From NCBI GenBank assembly GCA_035578155.1, contig JAPWDM010000003.1, positions 19,556,916 through 19,620,915 on the forward strand: a stretch of 64,000 bases of DNA. The letters are read 5' to 3'. The notes beneath the pieces are model-generated. The model was given only the letters and a program-made list of their open reading frames with translations. It was not told the DNA's origin and searched no databases. Shown here piece after piece: positions 1-12,047 of this stretch. Position numbers and translations under genes: made by a program. Source of the DNA: Brachynemurus nebulosus. Taxonomy: Eukaryota > Arthropoda > Insecta > Neuroptera > Myrmeleontidae. Position 1 is the stretch's first letter. The number at the start of each line of letters is the position of its first letter.

Positions 1-345
1 ATCCGCATTTTCACAATTTTCTGGAACATCCGCATTTTCGCAAATAAATTCTTTGCAGCTAATTCCTAATTTTCTACAGCTGCAATTTCCGTGACAACCT
101 TTTATACACCCTCAAGCTATTTGTTCCAGTAAATTCTGCAGTGCAGGAGGTTTTGTTGTTTTAATTGGCACTAACCCATTTTTAGATTTTTTCCAACCCC
201 ACTCAAATGGATTTAAAATATTTCCTTCCCACTGTTGAATTTGGTGGTACGTCCTTAAACCGTGATATTTAGTAGCATCAGAAGTTAGTTGGTTAGAGAA
301 AATTTTGTGCTTTTTGATAATTTTTGAAAAAGTTGTAACCGAGAA
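1..345 (-). pseudogene. CXC-domain transposon-associated protein, C-terminal part, broken
   Basis: Read on the minus strand, the frame is open from about 345 and contains TYHQIQQWEGN, then NPFEWGWKKSKNGLVPI and KPPALQNLLEQIA, then a TGA stop. The same frame continues with a cysteine cluster, GCIKGCHGNCSCRKLGISC. This order (HQ.QQW, EWGW, PPA...LL, then a CXC/tesmin-like cysteine domain) matches the C-terminal end of a large insect protein family usually found in repeat-rich DNA. I recall the family but cannot give it a gene name. The in-frame stop lies just before the CXC domain, so this copy is dead. It runs off the left edge of the window, so its 3' end is missing. A second copy lies just to the right in the opposite orientation (406-575). 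Confidence 0.7.
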
Positions 346-405
346 CTACCTAAACTGTTGGCCTTAATGCCATAAAAAGAAATTACGATTTAATTCTATT
401 ACGTG

Positions 406-575
406 AATTGCGGCTGTAGAAAATTATAGGAAATAGCTGCTCCATGTTCTGCAAAGAATGTATGGGCCTAAATTGTGAAAATGCGGATGTTCCAGAAATG
501 ACAGAAGAGGATGTCCAAAACGATGTTGATGAAGATATTGATATTGAATTTGAAAACATTATGAGAGAAATATAA
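406..575 (+). pseudogene. CXC-domain protein tail, second copy, frameshifted
   Basis: The plus-strand frame reads NCGCRKL, then needs a two-base frame shift, then GNSCSMFCKECMGLNCENAD, followed by an acidic tail (MTEEDVQNDVDEDIDIEFEN) that ends at a TAA. The words CENADVPE also occur in the minus-strand copy at 1-345, so both derive from the same family. Cysteine spacing and the acidic C-terminus agree with the better-preserved copy at 6880-7182. The frameshift inside the CXC domain makes this a pseudogene fragment. Confidence 0.65.
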
Positions 576-2753
576 TAGGTACACGTAACTTTTAAAAAAA
601 ATTAGAACTATAAATTAGTACAATATTAAAGTTTTTTTTTATACCTAAGATCATATGAATATCAAAATTTTATCGTTACCACTTTTATCGTTACCTCTGG
701 TAAAGCAGAAACAATGTTTGTACTCAATAAAATAATTTTTTTGTGTAAAACTTACAAATAATATGGTATAAAAGTCAAAAGAAATAAAATTGTAAAAAAG
801 TAGGTAAATTTGAACGACTGTATCTCAGCCGGTTTTTATCGAAAATATTTTGATCGGTCACCTTTCTGACGGGAATTACATGAGCTTTCTTTTTTGTGAA
901 CCAATCCCTATACCTAAATTCACTCAGAAAAAAGTACTACTCAAAAATTTAAAAAAAAAGAAAAATTGAAAAATTTGAGCTTTTTTTTAAATAATTGTTT
1001 TGACTTATTTTGTTGAGAAAAAAGCTTTTTGGGTTCATAAAGTGCCATTTCGATAGGAAATTTAATTCTCTACAAAAAATCATATTATGTGTATTTACGA
1101 CAAATGCATAGTTTTTGAGTTATAGTTAAAAAACGTAAGAGTCGATAAGTTTACGCCGTTCGTAAAAACGCATGCCTAAATTTAATAGCACTTTGTGAAT
1201 TTATCATGTTTGGGGTACAACTGAACATATGAAACAATAAAACACCTGTTACAAATTAATTCCTTTTCCCCCCGTTTTTTTGTACATAGTCAATAGCCTA
1301 TAGTAGTAAAAATTTTTTAAATTTATAATGTTAGCGATGAGATGTTTAAATTTTTTGCCAAAGCATACTTTGAAACTATGGAAACAATAATAAATAATCA
1401 ACATACATTTATGTATATTATTAGAATTACATATGACATTATGTATTAAATCAGAGAGAGCCAACTTTTTCATTATATTAAGCCGAGCGAAATATTTTCC
1501 CACGGCTATTTCCGCATTGTGTGGGCAATTGTTAATTTTTACATATAGTTAGCCGTGCACAAAATGTTACTTTTAATAGTCAGAGTAGAAAAAGATTATT
1601 TATTTACGTTTTTTCAAAAAACCATATTTTAAACAATATTGTTGTTAAACATTTTTTCGTTGTAAAATATAAAATTTTATGTAGAATATAGATACATTCT
1701 TGTTATTAATAGATTTTATATATCTGTGGTGTTCAACCTTTTTTACTGTGCAAATTACTTTTCTGTTACAGTTCATTGAATGATTTACTTTTGCATCAAT
1801 CCGATTCTTAGGTCAAAATAACAAAATTTGTCCAAGAAATATTATTTAGTTTCCGTTTTACAATTTTATTTTTATCAAAAATGAGAAAAATACCGAAAAT
1901 CTACGATTGGCTACATATTTTATGTTTCTAGCATAAAAATTACGGTTTTTCAGGCTTTTAAAAATTTTGGAAAATATGATGACGCCATAAATTTTAATTT
2001 TTAAGTTATTATCTACAAAAATGTTATGAATGACATCTCTTGGTGAAACGTGATTAATATGAGTGTCAAAATTTATAGATTTCAAAATAGGTTTATCTGG
2101 AAAATGTGACGTTTTTTGAATGTGATTTTTCTGTTAAGCTCTATCCCCATTTTCAATTTATAAATTACAATAAGAGATCGACTGATCTATCTAGATGAAC
2201 ACTGCTGTTATACATATAAAGTTTATATTCACGAAAGTCACGTAGGTTACATTCACGTAGTTTACAAACGCATTTTTCTTTTGTGTGTCTCCTTATTTTA
2301 ATATATATTTTTTTTTTTTTGGCCGCCAAACATTTTAATATTTAAAATTTTACCGGCCAACAAAAAACTTTGTGAGTCTCTGCTTTAATGTGTGCGCTAA
2401 CGCGTGTCCAGAGTGTTAAAAAATTAACGTGCAAAGATACATGAAGAATTACACGAAATCGAGAGTAGCACGGTTAAAAATTGCGACTACTCTTGAATAT
2501 TGCCGGCATACAATAAAAACAACTGACTGTCCGTAATATATATAAAATTTATATGGATCTCGAGTTTCGGATAACACGAAACCGTTTTTACCCTGTTATT
2601 CCAAGGATTTCTGTAATATATTTGTACACAATAATATTCAAATTAAGAAATAACCTAAGTCTATGCAACACTGCTGTTTGTTGATGACTGCCTGAAATTA
2701 TTAGCAGCAATTAATGAGTCATTAAATAAATCTTCCTAAAATTTCTACTGACA
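576..2753. other. AT-rich stretch, no gene seen
   Basis: Low-complexity A/T-rich DNA with homopolymer runs. Short open frames on the minus strand (1249-1503, 1858-2085) have A/T-driven composition (Asn, Ile, Lys, Phe) and no motif. I see nothing supportable here. Confidence 0.6.
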
Positions 2754-2755
2754 TA

Positions 2756-4105
2756 CCGTAAAACCGTGTAGGCCTGGACACTTTTTTTACATTTTTTGGT
2801 ATAGTTTTATGTTTATATATGTTTCCTTCATAGATATCACCAATAAAAGTATTACCATTAGAAAGAGCGTATATTATTTGTAATATCCCTGGCCCATTTT
2901 TTTCATTGTAAGTAAAAATAAAAAAAATAAAAAATAATTATTAAGTGTCCGGGTCTACACCCCAGATCCGTCTTGATCCGGACACTTACTTAAATAACGT
3001 AATAACATGCAAACTAACCTCTCCCGTCGGGTTTAGGACAGTGTTTTATGAACCTGTTAAAGACTTCAAAATATTTTGTGGAAAGGCAGAGAAGGCAATA
3101 CATAGTATGCCTCTCTATAAAGTAAACATACGATATGACACCAGAAGGAGGCATAAACCGCGTAATTCTGGGTTGAATATTAACGTATGGACAGTGGGAG
3201 TTACAACAGGTGCGAATCGCGGCCGTAGCGTAATGAACTGATGTGTCCGGATCTAAACGGATATACATATATAGCATGTATTTTTTTATATATACATCGA
3301 ATAGAACTTCAAACATCATTAAATGATGCGCGATAAAATTCTGAACACATACATGTCAAAAACTAAAACAATATAACAATTATGACGAAAATTACATATC
3401 TAAAGTGCCCTGTAAACGATCAAATTGTTTGTCAAATTTTACATGTTTGTCAAATTATTTGATAGTATGCAGCTTTGTTTGACGCGTTTGTCAAACAATC
3501 TACGTGTTTGACGTGTTTGATGAAAATCTCGATTGATCAACTTGTTTGACGTGTTTGACCAACAAGTTTGAAGGTGAGCGGCGGTGTTTGTTGTGTTTGT
3601 CAAACAAGCTCTATTAAATTGCCCCGAAATGAATAGCAAATATGACAAAATTTTTGCAAATCTCTGTACGAGCAACCTTTTTTCCGTAATTTTCATTATT
3701 TATTCTATGTTTGGCCAAGTTTTATCTAATAAAATTATTTTATGGGGATCACTAGTGTGACAAACTACGGGCAAGTTTGTCAAATTTGTTTGAGCTTTGG
3801 TTTGATCGTTTAAGCTCTTGTTTGATGAAAACGTGAAGTTTGACAAACAAATTTGTCAAACAAATTTGATCGTTTACAGGGCACTTAAGTTAGACACACA
3901 TTTTATTTCTTTGAAAAACTGTAGGATAGTAATCCTGTAAAATGAGATAATAAATGTTGAAATCCGTAGTTTTTTTTTGGTACAGCTATTTAGAGGATGT
4001 TTTTCTCTCTCTAATGACGTCAAGAACAAATGTTTATTGTTGCAGGTTAGAAACTATTTACTTTGAAGATTGGTGCAAAGTGTCCGAGTCTAGACGGTTT
4101 TACGG
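2756..4105. mobile_element. TA-flanked inverted-repeat element (CCGTAAAACCG ends), non-autonomous
   Basis: The left end CCGTAAAACCGTGTAGGCC and the right end (read on the other strand) CCGTAAAACCGTCTAGACT form terminal inverted repeats of about 30 bases that continue as GGACACTTT. Both are flanked by TA. The internal word GTGTCCGGRTCTA is repeated near 2945, 2978 (inverted), 3241 and at the right end. No transposase is visible. The open frames at 2945-3241 and 3014-3319 are mirror-strand readings of these repeats. A TAA-flanked element is nested at 3404-3885. The superfamily is uncertain; TA flanks fit the Tc1/mariner type among others. Confidence 0.75.
3404..3885. mobile_element. TAA-flanked MITE rich in GTTTGWCAAA words, nested
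   Basis: The left end AGTGCCCTGTAAACGATCAA is matched by the right end read in reverse, and TAA stands directly outside both. The 482-bp interior is filled with copies of TTTGTCAAAC / GTTTGACGTG in both orientations. A TWA target duplication and a short high-identity terminal repeat fit a PIF/Harbinger-type MITE; that assignment is an inference. It interrupts the 2756-4105 element, so it is the younger insertion. Confidence 0.75.
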
Positions 4106-4107
4106 TA

Positions 4108-5548
4108 ATTGACTTTCAAATTAATAATATAAATAACTATTAATTTGAAGTGCTGCACACAGGTATGACTTCAATTTTGTCAAAATTCTATATATGAAAA
4201 AAATGTGCACTATTGTTGACAAAAATTAGAGAGAACGTTGGTCACAATTTCTGAACACCAAAGATCAAGGAATAATAAAGAAAGCAAATAAATGTTTTGA
4301 GCAATTTGTCGTGTTTTCTTCTTATGTAAAGTATGACATTTTTATTGATCTAAGATACGTATCAGTGATTGTTCTAATCAGACAGGGTTTAATAATTATG
4401 CATTATTATTTCTGCCGGAAGGTGGTGTTATGTCAACCGCTAATCATTCCGATTTGTGAGTTGATAAATACAAAAGAAAATATTTACGTTGGCATATAAT
4501 TGGAATGGTAAAAGTATTTGATGTAAGTAGTTCATTCGACCAATGAATTGATTAATTTTCCTAATGCCATTTAAATAACAATTTAACAATTCAGTACACA
4601 ACTCATACAAAAAGCTTCACATCGTAAGCATACAGTGACCTCAACAGGATTCTATGTAGGTTCAAATATAAATGTGGATTATTTTTTCAATTTTTTTTTT
4701 CACGATGCAAAACAAATGAACATGCATATTTTTTTTCTCTAAAAAGAATTGAATAACAGGGAAAAAATGGAAAATGTTGAACAAATTTTTAATTCCCCAC
4801 GATATAATACTCTAGTCTTTTTTTTTTTTATTGTTGTTAGCCCCCACCAATCAAGTATCGAACCGATCAAACATTATTTGAATTGAATTTTTAAATATTT
4901 GAAATTTTTAACAATGATTGCCAAACAAAATGGAGCGAGCAGCCATTAACCATCAGCTTTTTTTTATATTTTTGTTTCATTACATGAAATTATTATTCAC
5001 ACAGTGAAATAAAATTTTTAAATAAAATTAACTTGGTTTTATTTTTTTAGTAATCGGATTTTTTGTTCCCGAATAGGTACGTGGCAGGTAATATGGGTAT
5101 TACAAATTTAATAGGATCGTTCACTTTTTTTATTTTTATATTGTTAATAAAATTGTTGTTACATCTATATAAAAAAAGGGATATAAAGAAAGTAGATACT
5201 CAACACCTGGTAAATTTGTGTGCTTTCTTGGACGGTTTTTTCTCGATTTACAACAAGGTATATATGTAGAAGGGCGAGAAAGTCGAATTAAGTATATTTA
5301 AGTAATAAAATGTGCGGTGTTAAAATTTTGATTGAATGGCAAAGTTGCGTTTTATGTTTTGTGTTTTATAAGTATATGCGATATTGTGGTGTAGAGGATT
5401 TAAATAGAACTGGCTACGTTTAGATGTTAAAATACCTATAGAATTTTAAATTTTGATGACCAAAAGTAAGTTGTTTTGGATCAAAAGGTAGTGGTTTTGG
5501 AAATACCAGAATTGAACATTGAAGTTTCAAAACAAGCAGAGCGAAACA
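4108..5548. other. AT-rich stretch, no gene seen
   Basis: AT-rich DNA. A frame at about 5063-5266 reads through a hydrophobic stretch (FTFFIFILLIKLLLHLY), but it starts at a TTG, lies after a poly-T tract and has no recognised domain. I do not call a gene. Confidence 0.5.
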
Positions 5549-5556
5549 TTGTAAGG

Positions 5557-6037
5557 CAGCGGTTCTCAACCCGGGGGCGCACCCCCCCTGGGGGGCGTGG
5601 TAGAATTCCAGGGGAGACGTCAACAAATTAAAAAAAAATTAAATAAGTTTGTAGTTTTTGAAACAGTTGTTTTTGCATGTATATTTACAGCAACAAAAAT
5701 TTGAGTTTGACGCTGGACACAAACACACAATCAATGAAATTTCTTTATTGCTATTAATAACTCAAGATAATGTAAGTGAGCGTCCGGTCAGGCGTGAGAA
5801 TCTAGCTGACTTGTGATTTTTTCGATGATTTGTGTAATAAAAATTTGTATTTGAAGAATATAATTTTATATTCTTTACCAGAGTATGTCTAGCCTAAGTT
5901 CAAAGTCATTTTACTCAAACATAATGTAAGTAAATTTATCATATATAAGTCTAAATTAACTTAATCCGTAAAGCGACGCGTGATCTCACACCAAAGTATG
6001 AAGGGGGGCTCAGAGTCTGAAAAGTTGAGAACCCTTG
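5557..6037. mobile_element. hAT-type non-autonomous element with 8-bp target duplication
   Basis: The 481-bp element begins CAGCGGTTCTCAACCC and ends GTTGAGAACCCTTG, and is flanked on both sides by the identical 8-mer TTGTAAGG (5549-5556 and 6038-6045). CAG.GGTTCTCAA termini with 8-bp duplications are the classic signature of hAT/Charlie-like MITEs. A GC-rich terminal block (GGGGGCGCACCCCCC) follows the left end. There is no transposase. Confidence 0.9.
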
Positions 6038-6567
6038 TTGTAAGGAACTGGTTTTTTAAAGGATTTCAGAATATCTAATTTAAAAGTGAGTTTGAAATTG
6101 TCCTTCAGCACTATCGAATAGGATTAAACAGTTGAATTTAGAGAATATTTTATGAAAATTAAAAGATATGCTATTGAAATAATATATGGCTACTTGAAAG
6201 TCGTTTAATGAGCGGAGCGAAACACAATAAAGAACTGATTTTGTACAAAATTTCAGAATATGTTTAAATGAATTTGTGGTCAAAATTGTCTGTCAGTGCT
6301 ATCCAATACGGTCCAAATTAAAAAGTTGAAAAAGATGTTTCCGAAAAACTTGAAGTGAGATTAAAATGTTCTCCCAGCCTTGATGCATGAAGAAGGACAA
6401 AAAATAGAAATACTTCTAAAATCGTTGGTACGGGTCTCTACATAGAAGTCTCACGATGCGGAAAGTAGCTATGCTAGTGAAATATGAAGATGATTAGAAC
6501 TGTTTGGTGAGCAGAGTCGTGCATCATAAATAATAATTGATTTTGTACAGAACTACCTAGAATATTA

Positions 6568-7675
6568 ATCCGATCAATTTAGCCCTAAAAATAGTAGTAA
6601 AGATACAAAAATTAGGGGAGAGCTGAAAATTGGTACGAATGTTCGGAACACCATTATAAATAAGTGTTGAAAAGTCCTCATCGATCCTGTACGTGGAAAA
6701 AATTTTATTCAAAGTCAAAGTTGTCAAAAATTGGTTTTTTGCGGTTTTCAGCAAAACGGTAAGTTTTATCATAAAATTAGGTCATACAAAATTTGTAGAT
6801 CATATAGTTATCTATAAAAAATGTCTCAATACTTTTTTTCCTAAGAGCCACCCTTTCTGAGATATAACTATTATATCTCCCATCTGCGCCGGAAAAACTC
6901 CCCAACACAATTTTTTGTAATTGTAAAAACGGATTTAGTGCAAAATGTGGCTGCAAAAAAGTCGGATTGTTTTGTTCTCTTGCATGTACTAGTTGTTAAG
7001 GCTCTAATGTTGAATCATTAACAGAAGAGGATTCGTATGATACCAACGAGGAGACATGTGATGCATTGCTATTGAGGCAATTTATTTGCACCCACCAAGG
7101 AGAACAAGAACAAGAACAAGAAGGAGAAGAAAACGAAGAAGGAGACGCTGAAATATTCGACGATTATGAATCTGACGAATAATTGCCCTCACTTTTTTAT
7201 ATCTATACCGCTTTCACCATTCCCAGTACTAATATTTTTTATTATTCAATAGTTTTCAATTAAACAAGATCACCATAGACCGTGGAATAGGCCTACCGGG
7301 GAAACCCTTTAAATAAGCCCGCTAAGTACACTACCTCACACGTGGCGTGGAAACGTGTGCATATTGTGAAGATTACAACTTTTGTAATAGTTATATCTCC
7401 GAAATAGTGCCTCTTAGGAAAAAAGTATTCAGACATTTTTTATAGATAATTATATGATCTACAATTTTTGTCTGACCTAATTTTATGACAAAACTTACCG
7501 TTTTGCTGAAAAACGCGAAAAATCCATTTTTGACACTTTTGACCTTGAATAAAATTTTTTCCACGTACAGAATCGATGAGGACTTTTCAATACTTATTTA
7601 TATTGGTGTTCCGAACATTCATACCAATTTTCAGCTCTACTCTAATTTTTGTGCCCTTGCATGTTTAAATTGACC
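6568..7675. mobile_element. Long-armed foldback element enclosing a CXC-domain tail
   Basis: The left arm (about 6568-6870) and the right arm (about 7380-7675) are inverted copies of each other. Both carry, in opposite orientation, the blocks around TTTTCAGCAAAACGGTAAG, TCGATGAGGACTTTTCAA and GCTGAAAATTGGTA. The arms are nearly 300 bases and imperfect. Between them lies a CXC-domain coding remnant (6880-7182). Very long terminal repeats around a host-like or transposon-like coding tail suggest a transposon whose ends surround its own 3' coding end or a captured fragment. Confidence 0.65.
6880..7182 (+). pseudogene. CXC-domain protein C-terminus with one in-frame stop
   Basis: The frame reads PSAPEKLPNTIFCNCKNGFS, then AKCGCKKVGLFCSLACTSC, then TAA (6997-6999). 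In the same frame it continues GSNVESLTEEDSYDTNEET, a glutamine/glutamate repeat (QEQEQEGEENEEG), and ends IFDDYESDE-stop at 7180-7182. The CNCK...CGCKK.GL.CS.AC spacing is a CXC/tesmin-like cysteine domain, and the acidic tail is typical of this transposon-associated family. It is better preserved than the copies at 1-345 and 406-575, with only one stop. The N-terminal part is absent because the foldback arm begins directly upstream. There is no evidence that it is expressed. Confidence 0.75.
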
Positions 7676-7739
7676 GTTGTATATCTAATTTAAAAATATT
7701 TTAACCCATAATATAAATAATTTTACGTGAGTGAATCGG

Positions 7740-7850
7740 CGAGCCGCATCTAGTTTGGTATAAATTTTAAGAAAATTAGTCGAATAGTTTTTGAAGGAGA
7801 ACGCCAGCCACATGTAAAAATGTTGTTTTGAGAAAAACGTATTTAAAATT
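7740..7850 (-). repeat. Dispersed repeat, inverted partner of 10448-10545
   Basis: Read on the minus strand this stretch contains ACGTTTTTCTCAAAACAACA, then GGCTGGCGTTCTCC. The plus strand at 10448-10545 has the same block order with a few substitutions. The family is unknown. The pair brackets the 7906-8798 and 9193-10073 elements. Confidence 0.6.
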
Positions 7851-7905
7851 TCGATATGTACTTAATACATAATCAAAAATTTGGTTGCTACATATTTATT
7901 TTTAA

Positions 7906-8798
7906 CCCTAGAATCATACGTTGGTCTACGAGTCAAGTTAATCATACATCGGCGTCGTTTCGACGAATGGACTTTTTATGGGGAGTTTTAGAGTTTATTT
8001 GCAAAAAACATTTTTTTTTTTACATAACAATACTACAAAAGCGAACAAAATATTTAAAAAAATTGGATTTGGAAAAATTTCTAAATGCAAATATTTATTA
8101 ATTTTTTTAATCTTTTTATCAAAGCATATTTTCATTATAAAAATTAAAAAATACATCAATTGTAATAATTAATTTATGAAGTATTATGAATCAGTGGACA
8201 TGTGTGACTTTACAGATTGTGAAATTTCTCAGTCATAAATATTCCGATAGATATGTAGTTATTTCCCCATTAGGCACATTTGTAAATTTTCTAAAATTTG
8301 TTAGTAATTTTTCGAATAAGATCTCAAAAAATAATAAAAATTAAAATATTTTCCACAAAATAAATTGTTAATCTTTTATTTAGTCATTCGAAACGCATTC
8401 TTTAGTTTTCGATTCAGTATATTCAAACTTCAGTATTATGTCGTCTCTATAAGTCAAACAGCTGTAATCATCTTTCACATTATCATAATCATTGAATAAA
8501 TTAATTATAACATCCATGACTTTAATAAATTTTAGAAAAATTAGGAAAACTTTTATATGTGGAGTACAAAATCTTTAAAAAAAATATAGGTTAATCATAC
8601 ATCGTCGTCCTTTTGAAAAATATTTCAGTATGAAAAAAACGACAATAGCTATAAACAAAATTTATATGTCTTATGTGTTATAATAACAAATAAATTAGAT
8701 AACAGAAGTTTCACAGCGAGCAGGTACCGACAAGCCACAGTATTGGAGCAGGTAGAGAAGTTCGTTCGTCGTTTTGACGAGTATGTATGATTCTAGGG
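7906..8798. mobile_element. piggyBac-like non-autonomous element (CCCTAGAATCATAC ends, TTAA)
   Basis: TTAA (7902-7905) is followed by CCCTAGAATCATACG, and the far end reads GTATGATTCTAGGG followed by TTAA (8799-8802). CCCTAG-type ends with an exact TTAA duplication are the hallmark of piggyBac. Subterminal copies of AATCATACATCGKCGTC and CGTCGTTTTGACGA occur near both ends. The interior is AT-rich without a transposase frame; open frames at 7856-8172 are composition artefacts. Confidence 0.85.
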
Positions 8799-9192
8799 TT
8801 AATCCATATAGTTCTGTATCATGGAATTTCGAAACATTCTTGGAAATTATGATGATCTCACATTATAGATATGCGATTGTATTCAAGCAGTGCATCGTAG
8901 TGATTTGTAGAAGATACACGAAGTTGAAGCCAAGCAGAATATTCAATACGTTCTCAACCCAGTAACATATTTCTCAGTAATAATTTATTTTCCCTCTATG
9001 TACCGACTGACGTTCATTATTCATAACATTGCTATTTTTTCCTTTCTATTATTAATAAAAAAATATTTCTACAGTTGCGACAGAAAAGTATGTATCTATA
9101 ACCAAAATATATGATTGGGGCAGCGGTGGGTGATACTGTACACGCACTTAAATGAGTATGATAGAACGATGACATATTTATCGTTCTTTATA

Positions 9193-10073
9193 GGGGAGAC
9201 CGGGGCAAGTTTGGTACAGGGTTTGGTTTACACAATCCTTATAACTCATAAACCGTTGATCGGAGCGAAGCACTTGTCAGGCCAAACAAGTTACTGAGAC
9301 TGCCATTTGCAAGTAGATCAGTTTGCAACCAGTACTATTAGTAACAGACAACGTAGAGCAGAATTTGTGATTTTTTTTGAAATGAGTAAATTTTTACACT
9401 ACTATGTTGACGTGAATAGTAATTATACTATTAGATCTCTACAATTCATAATGGATTATCTTGTTAGGCCGTTCTTTTACGGCTATTTTAAGATAGTTTA
9501 TTTTTTAAAAAAAATTTATAGGTTATATTTTGTTGAAAATATGCCGAAGGGGCAAATTTGCACAAGGCACATGGGGTATGTTTACACATATGATAACTGT
9601 AGGTTTAATGAAACTGATTCAATTTTTTTTGTGTGCATGAACTGTAACAGTGATTTTGACTGTGACTCATCCTAATTGATTTGTAGATCCTATGAATTTT
9701 TCGTTATTTTATATTTTTTGGTATTTGAATTGGAAGTTTTCTGTTATTTTTTTCTAATAAAACTGATTCGCATATTTATTATTTTTTTTTTAAAGTTGTT
9801 AGCCCTATTTTTTCCCATTTTAGAAAGTGTGTAATCTTACCCTAGGTACTGTATAAACATGCCCCGTAAAGGGGGCATGTTTATACAGGCGACATCACTC
9901 AAGAAAAAGTTAAGTATCTAAAAAGGTATGATAGTAGGAAGGTTTTTATAGGTGCCAAAATGAAGCTTAATAATCAAGTTATATTTGAGTATAAAAAGCA
10001 TGTAAATAGCTGTAATACAAAAAATTAGAAAAATCGAAATCTAAAAACTATGTCAACATGCCCCGGTCTCCCC
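9193..10073. mobile_element. GGGGAGA-ended TA element, keyword GGGGCAWGTTTACA
   Basis: The left end is GGGGAGACCGGGGCAAG and the right end, reversed, is GGGGAGACCGGGGCATG; both are flanked by TA. Internal words around GGGGCATGTTTATACA and GGGGCAAATTTG recur in both orientations (9549, 9570, 9857-9890). The 122-codon frame at 9307-9675 lies inside, has no recognisable domain and is probably incidental. The superfamily is not assigned. It belongs to the same end-type as 12048, 40807, 50040 and 61092. Confidence 0.8.
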
Positions 10074-10154
10074 TACTTAGCAATATAATATGATTGCCGT
10101 GTGTCACCAGTGTCGTCAGTGATGCTAGTCAACCGCCACATTACGAAAATATCT

Positions 10155-10335
10155 CCGTTACAGCATTCTGCATAATATAGCGAATTTCCGTTTACAAAAA
10201 TTAGTTTTTCTCGGAAACTAGTTGACATAGAATAATAATTTAAAGACCATTTTTGTGTGATTTTTTCTCCTCGTTTCAATAGTGTAAAAAAATGTCGCAA
10301 AACTTTTTGAATAAGAAGAAATTTTATACACATTT
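10155..10335 (+). repeat. Dispersed repeat 'GCATTCTGCATAA..AGCGAATTTCCG', partial copy
   Basis: Shares CAGCATTCTGCATAATATAG, CGAATTTCCGTTTA, TTTTTCTCGGAAACTA and TTTTTTCTCCTC with copies at 44221-44560 and 55081-55445. Only the front half is present; the microsatellite tail seen in the fuller copies is missing. Confidence 0.75.
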
Positions 10336-10389
10336 CTTATACATTTCTATATATTTCAGAGGTCCTTTGAAATTTTTAAATGCAAAGGG

Positions 10390-10421
10390 TGGTCACGGAT
10401 CAAAAACTTTGAGAACCACTG
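10390..10421. mobile_element. Solitary hAT-type terminus
   Basis: Contains AAACTTTGAGAACCACTG, whose complement CAGTGGTTCTCAAAGTTT is the standard hAT/Charlie-like end. No matching left end was found nearby, so it is a truncated element or a solo end. Confidence 0.55.
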
Positions 10422-10424
10422 ATA

Positions 10425-12045
10425 TATAGGTAGCAGTATAGATTTGTATTATATACGTTTTTCTCGAAACAACATTTTTACAACTGGCTGACGTTCTCAC
10501 TCAGAAATTATTCAATCGATTTTTTTAAAATTTATGTCAAACATGCTTTTTATGTTATAACCCCTTCTATGAACTAATATTATATGTGACGAGACCTATA
10601 CAAAATTATTTTTCAATACAAAAATAGACGATAGCTTCATGGAAGTTTTTTGGTTCATCAACATTCTACATATTGCGAGCTTAGTGATACACTGTTCCAT
10701 GTCGACTTTTTAAAATCTCGAGAAAAATAAGTTTGAAGTTTTGACATATTTTCTAATGTAATTTATATAATATGAATTAATTTTAATTTCCAAAGAAGCA
10801 GATGTAGACAAATTACAGTATATCAAAATACTATGTGAAACAATTACAAATTGAACGAAAAAATAATTTAGAACATCCAAATTCTTTGTGAAACATAGAA
10901 CTTTTAATAAAAGTATTTATACTTTTAGGAGATGAAATTTTGATGTTTTGTTGATTTCTACCGTTCTTTAAGGAATTTTGATTAAGTTTAAATTTATATA
11001 GATAGACAATGAAATGGAGAACTCAAATATGTGAAAAAGTGCAAATCTCAAAAAAATCACATAGAATAGTGTAACACTAGGCTCGCGATATGTTAGAAAT
11101 GTGAAAATTTTTTTTAAACTTCTCAGAAAATAATTACAGCGGCTAGAGCCATTTGGGAATATATGGAGTGGCAATGAAATGCTTTTGCAGGCGTCATTTT
11201 TATATATGTTAAAAAAATTAACTGTTTAAGGTCATATTAACTAAAATGTCAAATCTTAAAAATACAAATTAATTTTTTTTTGTTTAAAAAAATCCTGAAA
11301 TTGTCTTTATTTTCACCTGTCTAAAAGTATTTTCTCCTGCTGTTTCCCTATATACTTTTGTATATTTATTTTTTACATTGATACATTGCACTCACAATTC
11401 GATATTATAGACTGAAAGAAATTCGAAAGAATCATTCGTATATAACTAAGTATCTATCTATGGCCGTAATAATATGAAACCCTAATTCATTATTCTGAAC
11501 ATGAATCGGAAATAAATCAACGCAAAATCAGTGTTACTCAAAAGTTCTTTTTACATCATTCAGCGTCATCATCAGATCATCAAAAAAAAAGTTTGTGTTC
11601 TTTTCCTTTGTGGGAATTATGTTTAGCGCATAATAAAATTTATTTACCCACTTGAACAGATACATCTGTGAGTAGTCGTGTTACAGTACAATGCAAAAAG
11701 ATGAGAACGTTTATGGCACATCTGTCATTTGTTTCGATTTATGTCATCAGGATATTTTTACGTAAAATGACATAAATTAATAGTAACGGCCACAAATTAT
11801 CGAAAGAAGTCGCAAAATTGTAACCCTTCCCAATACAGTACTTACTATACATGCATCCTAATGAGTCTAATACAGAAAATATGGAGTAATACACCCAGTT
11901 GAACTGATTGTGGGTATTTCTGACATTTTCTAGTACTTTCCCTGGCACTTCTGTTCCTTAATATCCTAAGAATTATCAGTTAAAATTCGAAAATTAAATA
12001 CTGAGTAGTTGTCGAGTTATATGTACATTTATAAAATATATATTA
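10425..12045. other. AT-rich stretch with one repeat block
   Basis: Apart from the repeat block at 10448-10545 (inverted partner of 7740-7850), I see no gene, element end or structured repeat. Short frames are composition noise. Confidence 0.5.
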
Positions 12046-12047
12046 TA

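Noticed and set aside
5063..5266. Small membrane-protein-like frame
   Set aside because: Hydrophobicity comes from AT-rich codons in a T-rich strand; no ATG at the start and no homology that I recognise.
9307..9675. 122-codon plus-strand open frame
   Set aside because: It lies fully inside the 9193-10073 element, has no recognisable domain and overlaps keyword repeats; judged incidental.
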